A DNA stretch of 13,872 bases, taken from assembly GCA_024278345.1 (NCBI GenBank), contig JAJRTK010000021.1, forward strand, positions 1-13,872, written 5' to 3'. Origin of the DNA: a bacterium. GTDB lineage: Bacteria > CSSED10-310 > JAJRTK01. This document shows, piece after piece, positions 7,572 to 12,751 of this stretch (position 1 is its first letter; each line of letters starts with the position of its first letter). A program made the translations under genes and the position numbers. Under the pieces are notes generated by a model. That model did no database searches and was not told the origin of the DNA. It saw only the letters and a list, made by a program, of their open reading frames with translations.

Positions 7572-7654
7572 CCATGGGTGTCCCGGCGGTGGCCATGGGC
7601 GAGGTGGGGGGAGGGCGGTGCCATGGAGGGTGCCCGGCGGTGGCCATGGGCGAG
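7572..7654 (+). repeat. Direct repeat pair with CCATGG cores
   Basis: A 22-base identical segment (CCCGGCGGTGGCCATGGGCG followed by AG) occurs at 7582-7603 and 7633-7654, a 51-base offset. Each copy is preceded by a CCATGG about ten bases upstream. The second copy runs into the 51-bp hairpin repeat at 7650. The G-rich intervening sequence has no coding character. Confidence 0.8.
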
Positions 7655-7700
7655 CAGCGGTGCGCCGGATGGCGCCCGATGCGAGCGGAACGCAACCTGG
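7650..7700 (+). repeat. 51-bp dispersed hairpin repeat, right copy
   Basis: This copy is inverted relative to 6912-6962 (47 of 51 positions identical) and related to the degenerate copy at 2061-2097. The core GCGCC-GGAT-GGCGC at 7662-7675 forms a perfect 5-bp stem, followed by the conserved GAGCGGAACGCA. It occupies much of the 300-base gap between the 165-residue gene and the first csm3-like gene. Confidence 0.85.
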
Positions 7701-7808
7701 AGCACGTGGAACTGGATCGACGATGGGGAGCGGGTTCTTGGGGAAGAGCTTTGCTGGAAGGGGAGAGATGTCGAGATTGACCTTGAGCGAGGGCCGTGGG
7801 CGCTGTGA
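7680..7808 (+). pseudogene. Possible 3' remnant of a lost gene
   Basis: The frame ending at TGA 7806-7808 reads as a plausible protein C-terminus (WIDDGERVLGEEL, then DVEIDLERGPWAL). It stops 30 bases before the next gene, the spacing expected of an operon neighbour. Upstream it runs into the hairpin repeat, and no start or ribosome-binding site is visible. It could be the tail of a gene truncated when the repeats arrived. Chance open frame in GC-rich DNA is the alternative. Confidence 0.2.
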
Positions 7809-7838
7809 GGCGGGATCCGGCCAAGAAAGGAGATGACG

Positions 7839-8717
7839 ATGTGGGGACCGCACTACGAGTCGCTGCCGGTCCGCTGGCGCGTTGAGCTGGAGATCGAGTT
7901 TTTGACGGCCTGGCGCGTCGGATCGGGCGAGGAAGGGGAGACGACGGACCTGGGGATTCTGCTGGACCCGGACGGGAGGCCGGTTCTTCCTGGATCCTCC
8001 ATCAAGGGGGTGTTCCGGAGCTGCTGCGAGCGGTTGGCGGGGAGCCTGGGGATGTCGGCTTGCCTGCTGGACCGTGGGCTGTCGGGGGTCGATTGTTGGA
8101 ATGGGTTCGCGCACGAGGAGTTCCGAAGTCACCGGGAGTCCGTATCCAAGGGGAAGCCGGGAGCGGTGGAGTTTCGGCGGCGCCTGGAGAGGAAAACCTG
8201 TCATGTGTGCCGTTTTTTCGGGACGACGATGATGGGAGGCCGGGTGGCGTTGTCCGACGGTCGGTTGGTGGCGGAGAGCTGGGCGGAGGTGGTGGAGCGT
8301 CGGGACGGCGTGGTCATCGACCGGGACGAGGGGACAGCCCGGGACGGCCTGAAATACGACTACGATGTGGCTCCTGCGGGGATGACGTTCGCTTCGAGCC
8401 TGGAGTGGATTGACTATCCGAATGCGAAGGATCCGGAGACTGCGGCGCAGACCCGGCGGGAGCGGGCGATGCTGGCGGCCGCGCTCTTCCAGTGGCTTGA
8501 CGGCTTCGCCCTGGGCGGCTTCACGAGCCGCGGCCTGGGCCGGGCGGAGCTGAGGGTGAAGAGCGTGGAGACGGTGGACCTGGGCAACGCGGAGCAGGTA
8601 CGGGAATTCCTGGTCCGGCGCCAATGGGAAAAGGTGGAGGACTGGGAAGAGCGATGGCAGGACTGGATCGAAACGCAGTTCGACGCGGCCCTGGCGGGGG
8701 CTTCCACCACGGCGTGA
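7839..8717 (+). CDS. csm3: Csm3-like Cas7 RAMP (first of pair)
   Basis: A 292-residue crRNA-binding backbone protein with likely target-RNA cleavage. The N-terminal RAMP signature is WRVGSGEE, then D37 in TTDLGILLD, then VLPGSSIKGVFRS (P51-GSSIKG). D37 matches the catalytic aspartate of Csm3. A CHVC pair (C121, C124) followed by RFFG marks the thumb/zinc region. VVIDRDEGTARDGLKYDY is the usual Cas7 segment contacting the crRNA-target kink. The glycine-rich loop GGFTSRGLGRAEL starts near 226. The AAGGAG at 7827-7832 touches the ATG at 7833 but is six bases from the ATG at 7839, so 7839 is chosen. The next gene is a second Csm3-like protein, 52 bases downstream. Confidence 0.88.
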   Translation: MWGPHYESLPVRWRVELEIEFLTAWRVGSGEEGETTDLGILLDPDGRPVLPGSSIKGVFRSCCERLAGSLGMSACLLDRGLSGVDCWNGFAHEEFRSHRESVSKGKPGAVEFRRRLERKTCHVCRFFGTTMMGGRVALSDGRLVAESWAEVVERRDGVVIDRDEGTARDGLKYDYDVAPAGMTFASSLEWIDYPNAKDPETAAQTRRERAMLAAALFQWLDGFALGGFTSRGLGRAELRVKSVETVDLGNAEQVREFLVRRQWEKVEDWEERWQDWIETQFDAALAGASTTA

Positions 8718-8769
8718 CGCCGTTGCGAAACAGGAAAAAACGCCACCTTGGTAAAAAAAGGAGAATCTC

Positions 8770-9732
8770 ATGTTCAAACAATGGTTCTGCCGCTGTGAAG
8801 CCCGTCTCCGGATCGAGCTGGAGGGGCCGCTGCTGGTGAAATCGGGCATCGCCAGCCTGGACGGGCCGGACGCGGGGCCGGTTCTCACGCTCCACGGCGG
8901 GGGCGACGCCATGCCGTTCATCCCCGGGTCCTCTCTCAAGGGCGTCGTGCGCTCGCACCTGGAGCGGATTGCCCGGGGATTGCGGCCAAACAGCGTCTGT
9001 ATTCCTTATTTGAAGGATTCGACGAAGAAGTTGCCCGATGGATCACAAGATTGCGTGGGCTGCGGTTTCCGGTTGCAGGGGCTGGACCTGAAGCCTGGCG
9101 AGGCCTACCGTTCGAGCTGCGCGGCTTGCCGCCTGTTCGGCTCGACGCGCCACAGGGGCAGGATGGGATTCGGCGACGCCTACTGGAGGACCGGGACGCT
9201 GAAACCGGCCATGGAAGTCCGGGATCACGTGGCCATCGACCGGTTCACCGGGGGCGGCGCTGGTGGCCTGAAGTTCGACGTGGAAGTCGTGGCCAGGGGA
9301 ACGTTCGAGACCCGGGTCGTTTTGGAAAACTTCGAGCTTTGGCAGCTCTCGGCCCTGGTCATCGCGCTGGTGGATTTCGAGGACGGCCTGCTTTCCATCG
9401 GCTCCGGTACGTCCCGCGGCCTGGGCCAGGTGCGCGGCGTCATCGAAGATCTCTGGATCGACCTGGTGAAGGCGAACAAGGAGCTAGTGGGCGTCGCCCA
9501 GTTGGCCCCTGAACAGAAGAAGCAGTATGGCTGGTCCGGGTGGGCGGCCAATCCGTCGATCCAGCTACCCGACAACCCGGAGCGCCGCGGCCTGCGTTAC
9601 CGCTACCGGCTGGACGCGGAGTGGCGCGAAGAGGCCTTTGGACAACTGGTTCCCGGATTCCGGAATTTCCTGGCCGAGCGGAATTGGCTCGACGATATCC
9701 AGACTCTTGTTCGCGAAAGGACGCGCTCATGA
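8770..9732 (+). CDS. csm3: Csm3-like Cas7 RAMP (second of pair)
   Basis: A 320-residue Cas7-type subunit. D34 in DGPDAGPVL aligns with the Csm3 cleavage residue, followed by MPFIPGSSLKGVVRS. Two CxxC pairs at C95/C98 and C117/C120 should form a zinc site, with the second leading into RLFGSTRHRG. HVAIDRFTGGGAGGLKFD is the characteristic crRNA-contact segment. A glycine-rich loop GSGTSRGLGQV starts near 211. Compared with the preceding paralogue it has a full zinc site and a longer C-terminal extension (about residues 235-320). Strong ribosome-binding site AAAGGAG sits six bases before ATG 8770. The stop codon overlaps the next start as ATGA (9729-9732), indicating translational coupling. Several distinct Cas7 proteins in one operon is normal for III-D. 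Confidence 0.9.
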   Translation: MFKQWFCRCEARLRIELEGPLLVKSGIASLDGPDAGPVLTLHGGGDAMPFIPGSSLKGVVRSHLERIARGLRPNSVCIPYLKDSTKKLPDGSQDCVGCGFRLQGLDLKPGEAYRSSCAACRLFGSTRHRGRMGFGDAYWRTGTLKPAMEVRDHVAIDRFTGGGAGGLKFDVEVVARGTFETRVVLENFELWQLSALVIALVDFEDGLLSIGSGTSRGLGQVRGVIEDLWIDLVKANKELVGVAQLAPEQKKQYGWSGWAANPSIQLPDNPERRGLRYRYRLDAEWREEAFGQLVPGFRNFLAERNWLDDIQTLVRERTRS

Positions 9733-10301
9733 CTCCCGGAACTCAATGGAGCCTGGCAGCGGGCGATCTGGAGTTCACCGTTCTGGCGCAATTCGCCGAA
9801 AGCATGGCTGCCGGGCTGGCGAAGGCCGACGGGAAGGCGCCCTTCCTCTGGACAGCGCACCCGGCCGCCTGGCGGCTGGAGCCGTGGGCTCCCGGGCTCC
9901 TGGAGGAGACGACCCTGGAAGGCCGGATCTTCGGGCCATCGGGGGAACTCCGGTGGCGCCGCCTGGAAGTGCGAAGGGGCGCCTGCATCCGGGTGGTCTA
10001 CCTGGGCCAGGTGGTCTTGCCTGGCGATGCGCCGTTGAAGGACCAATCCGCCAGGCTGGGCGAGCTGGAACGCCAGCCGGCCAGGCGAGCTGTCCTCTGG
10101 GGCAAGCTCCTTCCCGGTGCCCCGGATGGCCCGGTCTGGATCGAACAGAAGATCCCCCACCGCCTCCGGTATGGCTTCGTCGAGCCTGAGGCGGAGCGGA
10201 TCGCGTTGCTGCGGGAGGCCTGGGAGGCTCCCGACGGGACAGTCCAGTTCTGGCGTTTCGTCGACCTGGTTCCCTGGCGACCGCAAGAAAAGGAGGCCTG
10301 A
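9729..10301 (+). CDS. csx19: Csx19-like type III-D CRISPR-associated protein
   Basis: A 190-residue protein whose ATG overlaps the upstream stop by ATGA. Features recalled from the Csx19 (TIGR03984) family are a central AVLWGKL at about 121-127, EQKIPHRLRYGF starting at 139 and a terminal aromatic-rich QFWRFVDLVPW. The N-terminal half has an LEGRIFGPSGELRWRRLEV strand pair. Csx19 proteins occur with III-D gene sets, but their biochemical role is not established as far as I know. The position among RAMP genes, tight coupling and length all fit. The assignment comes from remembered family patterns rather than a profile search. A divergent small accessory protein of another family remains possible. 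Confidence 0.62.
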   Translation: MTPGTQWSLAAGDLEFTVLAQFAESMAAGLAKADGKAPFLWTAHPAAWRLEPWAPGLLEETTLEGRIFGPSGELRWRRLEVRRGACIRVVYLGQVVLPGDAPLKDQSARLGELERQPARRAVLWGKLLPGAPDGPVWIEQKIPHRLRYGFVEPEAERIALLREAWEAPDGTVQFWRFVDLVPWRPQEKEA

Positions 10302-10303
10302 TC

Positions 10304-11389
10304 ATGCCCGTGGGAGAAGAATTCTGGAACCCGTACCGCTTGATCCCCATGCCGAAGGGACAGCCTCCTCGAAAGGAGCCCCAATACCACCACCGGCCCC
10401 GGGGAAGTTCGGGAACCCTCTGGTGCCGCCTGGAGGCCAAGACCGCGCTCCTGGTGTCGAAGCAGGAAGGGACAGTCAACACCTTCTGGAAATCCAAGAG
10501 AACCAACAAACCGACGATACCCGGCACGTCCCTCATGGGGATGCTCCGGAGCGTCGTGGAGATCGTGGGCCACGGCTGTGCCATCACGTCGAGGAGTGAC
10601 GCTTGCCAGAGCATCGGCGGCCTCTGCGTCGCCTGCCGCATGTTCGGCTGGGTGGGCCAGGGCCAAAGGGATGCCCTCTACCGTGGCCACGTCAATATCG
10701 GCGACGGGGAGATGGATTCGACTCCCACGCCGGAGGCACGCTGGCAAAAGGCCGACGTCTACCTGTCCAGGCCCCGGCCGACTCACGCCTCCTTCTATCC
10801 CGGGCCGAAATCCGCCTACCGGAAGCTCTACCACCACCAGCCGCATTGCAAACAGGACCCGGCGCCTCCCCTTCGGGGAGTTAGGGCCAACACCAGCCTC
10901 AAGCCGGCTCCGGCGGGAACCATCTTCACCTTCCAGGTACGGTTCCGGGATCTGCCCGACAAGCTTCTAGGGCTGCTCCTCTACGCCCTGGTGTTGGAAG
11001 AGGAATGCCAGGCCACCCTCACCGGATGGGACGAAGAGATCGGACAGAAGCGCAAGTTCGAAATCAGGGGTCCCCTCTGTCACAAGCTGGGCCAGGGCAA
11101 GCCCTTGGGCCTGGGCTCCTGCAAGGTTGAAATCGAGAAGGCCCGCTTCTCCGCCGGCCTGAGCCGGTATGCCCCGGAAGGCCTGGCCAAGGCCAGGAAA
11201 ATATTGGAAGGCGATGAGTTGGACAACTGGATTCGGGGCAAAACCGAACCCTATCGAGGGCTGGAGACCAAGACGATGCAAGCGTTCCGGAAGATGACCA
11301 TCTTCGATGCTGACGACCCAAGGAAGTTCCGCTATCCATCGCTGAACTGGTTTAGCGCCAATCCAAATAGAAAGCTGAAGCCGCTTTGA
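10304..11389 (+). CDS. TIGR03986-like CRISPR-associated RAMP protein
   Basis: A 361-residue RAMP. It begins with NPYRLIPMP, similar to the PYxFxPL opening of the TIGR03986 family. It then has TIPGTSLMGMLRSVVEIV (P73-GTSLMG), a cysteine set C92, C101, C108, C111 around GGLCVACRMFG, and a late glycine-rich GKPLGLGSCKVEI starting near 265, a hallmark of that family. Where Csm3 has its catalytic aspartate this protein reads QEGTVNTFW, so it probably does not cleave target RNA. A terminal, Csm5-like position at the crRNA 3' end is a reasonable inference. ATG 10304 follows a strong AAAGGAGG and lies two bases after the csx19 stop. It is shorter than many TIGR03986 members. Confidence 0.78.
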   Translation: MPVGEEFWNPYRLIPMPKGQPPRKEPQYHHRPRGSSGTLWCRLEAKTALLVSKQEGTVNTFWKSKRTNKPTIPGTSLMGMLRSVVEIVGHGCAITSRSDACQSIGGLCVACRMFGWVGQGQRDALYRGHVNIGDGEMDSTPTPEARWQKADVYLSRPRPTHASFYPGPKSAYRKLYHHQPHCKQDPAPPLRGVRANTSLKPAPAGTIFTFQVRFRDLPDKLLGLLLYALVLEEECQATLTGWDEEIGQKRKFEIRGPLCHKLGQGKPLGLGSCKVEIEKARFSAGLSRYAPEGLAKARKILEGDELDNWIRGKTEPYRGLETKTMQAFRKMTIFDADDPRKFRYPSLNWFSANPNRKLKPL

Positions 11390-11429
11390 ACGGGAATCGG
11401 CAGGGGGAAGGAGAGCCTCATGGCCGGCA

Positions 11430-11705
11430 ATGCCAAAGGCAAGACACTTCATCGAACTCCTCTCAGCCAACCGGGACGACTGGCCCCCGGCACTCCAAAA
11501 GCAGGCCGACGCCATCACCTCCCTCGCCCGCGTCCACGCTGCCTGGGACCGACTCGACTACCGGCATGCCCAATCGCTCCTGGAGGAGGAAGGCGACCAG
11601 TTCGACTGGATACCCCAAGGCCGGTGGAGCCGAATGAAACCAAATAGGGAAGCCCGGCGATGGGTCAACGAACTCGCCGCCCAACCCCCTACGACAGCGG
11701 TGTGA
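11430..11705 (+). pseudogene. N-terminal fragment of split, CARF-less Cas02710-like effector
   Basis: A 91-residue frame that resembles the linker region between sensor and nuclease in Cas02710 (TIGR02710) proteins (LARVHAAWDRLDYRHAQSLLEEEGD). The roughly 150-residue N-terminal CARF sensor expected before it is absent, because the preceding RAMP gene ends only 40 bases upstream. The best ribosome-binding site (AAGGAG at 11408-11413) is spaced for an ATG at 11420 in a different, meaningless frame. The ATG at 11430 is in the protein-like frame but 16 bases from that site. The frame ends as VNELAAQPPTTAV-stop because of a 74-nt insertion. Its TGA overlaps the ATG of the downstream fragment (TGATG), so reinitiation is conceivable. 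Confidence 0.55.
11662..11700 (+). repeat. 39-bp direct repeat, copy A
   Basis: Identical over 39 bases to 11736-11774, with 35 bases between them. Both copies encode VNELAAQPPTTA, but they are 74 bases apart, so the duplication changes the reading frame and splits the effector gene. Recombination between the copies would delete exactly 74 bases and rejoin the two frames. Confidence 0.95.
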
Positions 11706-12322
11706 TGGAAGAGCTCGTCCCTGCGATCACGGCGCGGGTCAACGAACTCGCCGCCCAACCCCCTACGACAGCGGAATCTGGTGGGGTGGCCGCCAGGGCG
11801 GAACACCTGCGAAAACTCGGGGTCGCCCTCTTGGTCAACGGCCGACAACGACTCCGGGAGGCACACCTGGAGGATGCCCTCCCCCGGGCCTACCGCATCC
11901 TGGAACTCGTGGGGCAGATGCGCCTCTTCGAAAGGGGCTACGACGCTGCAAGGCTGCCGCCGGACGACGAACATGTGCAACGGGCCTTGAATCTCTTGGA
12001 ACAAAAGAAGAAGGAAAGCTTCTTTTGGGACGAAACCAACTCCTGCTACCTGGCACCGCGCATGCCCGCCACCTACCTCCTGACGTGCCTTGGCGGTCCC
12101 ATGGGGAAGCGTCTTAGCCAGGAAGCGGACAAGGGTGCTCTCCCGCCGCGCCTCAGGAACCGGAGCATCCTCATCCACGGGTTCCAGGCTTCCGCCACCT
12201 CGAGGACCGACGCCGAAAAGCTCTTCCACGGAATGGGCGATCTCTTGGCCGAGGCATTGGGCGATGATTGGACCCGCCTGGAACCCATCGCTCAATCCCT
12301 GGAAGATCCCGGCGCTGTCTAA
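11705..12322 (+). CDS. HEPN ribonuclease domain of Cas02710-like CRISPR effector
   Basis: A 205-residue frame holding a HEPN-type nuclease domain similar to the C-terminal part of Cas02710/Csm6-like effectors. LEDALPRAYRILELVGQMRL (about residues 57-76) corresponds to the conserved YDDAxARxYRxxExxxQ helix. RNRSILIHGF at 151-160 is the RN-x-SIL-x-HG hallmark containing the R-x4-H ribonuclease motif (R153, H158). In intact relatives an N-terminal CARF domain binds cyclic oligoadenylate and activates the HEPN RNase. Here no CARF is present. The start at 11705 overlaps the stop of the upstream fragment as TGATG; 11660 is an in-frame alternative. Removing the 74-nt insertion would give a continuous 272-residue protein. 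The catalytic motif is intact, so the domain may still be active if translated. Confidence 0.68.
   Translation: MEELVPAITARVNELAAQPPTTAESGGVAARAEHLRKLGVALLVNGRQRLREAHLEDALPRAYRILELVGQMRLFERGYDAARLPPDDEHVQRALNLLEQKKKESFFWDETNSCYLAPRMPATYLLTCLGGPMGKRLSQEADKGALPPRLRNRSILIHGFQASATSRTDAEKLFHGMGDLLAEALGDDWTRLEPIAQSLEDPGAV
11736..11774 (+). repeat. 39-bp direct repeat, copy B
   Basis: Perfect second copy of 11662-11700. It reads into the remainder of the effector gene in the downstream frame (VNELAAQPPTTAESGG). The bases beyond each copy differ on both sides, so this is not a simple 74-bp tandem duplication. Confidence 0.95.
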
Positions 12323-12482
12323 ACATCCAACCCGATGACACAGACCGCGGGTTCCAGCCTGTTTCCCAAGAAACGGGGTTCCGCATCCTGCTGGAAATCC
12401 GTGGCTCGCCCACTGGGCGCGCCAGGTCGGCGATCAGCGCAAGGTCATCCTGGAGTAAGGCCGATAGAGCTGAGGAAGAGTG

Positions 12483-12491
12483 TGGTATATT
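12483..12491 (+). promoter_or_regulatory. Extended -10 promoter-like element
   Basis: TGGTATATT fits the extended -10 pattern TGnTATAAT with one mismatch in the hexamer. No good -35 box is seen at the usual distance. It lies just upstream of a cluster of hairpins and would start transcription near 12498. Confidence 0.3.
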
Positions 12492-12497
12492 GTTGGC

Positions 12498-12642
12498 CCC
12501 GTCCATTCTGGCGGCCGCTCCATGCCGCCTGCGCTAGCTCTTGTCGGCGTTCAGCCCTGGAACCGGTTGCGCGATCTCGCTGGGGCACGAGCGGCGATTC
12601 CATCGACTCTGGAATCCATCAACAACCCCGAAGGGGGTTTTT
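12498..12642 (+). ncRNA. Candidate structured small RNA ending at a terminator
   Basis: Between the extended -10 element and the terminator are several hairpins: GGCGGC/GCCGCC at 12510-12529, a small CTCG/CGAG stem near 12577-12592, GATTCCA/TGGAATC at 12596-12616, and the terminator stem. The segment does not match any RNA family I recognise (not tRNA, 4.5S or tmRNA). It could equally be the processed end of the operon transcript. Confidence 0.2.
12624..12642 (+). terminator. Rho-independent terminator
   Basis: AACCCC (12624-12629), loop GAAG and GGGGTT (12634-12639) form a 6-bp stem followed by more T residues. It is the first convincing terminator after the cas operon and lies upstream of the second ATPase copy, so it should separate the two transcription units. 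Confidence 0.65.
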
Positions 12643-12720
12643 CGCTGTTGCGTTCCCGTCAGATCGCACGCTTCGCTCGATACGCGCCCCTCCACGGGAA
12701 AACCGCCGGATACGGCGACC

Positions 12721-12748
12721 AGCCCAAAACCCAGAACCCGGAACCCCC
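12721..12748 (+). repeat. Degenerate heptanucleotide repeats before second ATPase copy
   Basis: Four 7-nt units (AGCCCAA, AACCCAG, AACCCGG, AACCCCC) end three bases before the ATG at 12752. They belong to the family seen at 2-22 and 1589-1700 but are more diverged, and the AGGA ribosome-binding element is reduced to CGGAA. Confidence 0.75.
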
Positions 12749-12751
12749 AAA

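Larger units (their letters stand above)
12323..12751. other. Non-coding stretch between the effector gene and second ATPase copy
   Basis: About 430 bases with no convincing gene. Open frames here have no ribosome-binding site or recognisable motifs. It contains an extended -10 promoter-like element, a row of hairpins, a Rho-independent terminator and, at the end, heptanucleotide repeats leading to the next gene. The segment near 12650-12670 shares GTTGCGTTCC and a nearby ATCG with the dispersed hairpin repeat and may be a decayed copy. No CRISPR repeats are visible. Confidence 0.6.

Noticed and set aside
6912-7700. Insertion sequence with its transposase between the inverted repeats
   Set aside because: The enclosed protein has no DDE, HUH or recombinase motif, and no target-site duplication is evident.
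7467-8939. Reverse-strand open frame of 490 codons opposite the csm3-like genes
   Set aside because: It is opposite a gene with clear RAMP motifs and reads as low-complexity Pro/Arg/Gln sequence with no domain.
11420-11647. Gene start at 11420 with a well-spaced ribosome-binding site
   Set aside because: The encoded 75 residues are Pro/Arg-rich with no family resemblance, while the frame starting at 11430 reads like the Cas02710 linker. The mismatch is better read as gene damage.
11662-11774. 39-base repeats with a 35-base spacer look like a minimal CRISPR array
   Set aside because: Only two copies exist, they lie inside a gene, and both encode the same peptide in a protein-like frame. The repeat lacks typical CRISPR repeat features, so a gene-internal duplication explains it better.
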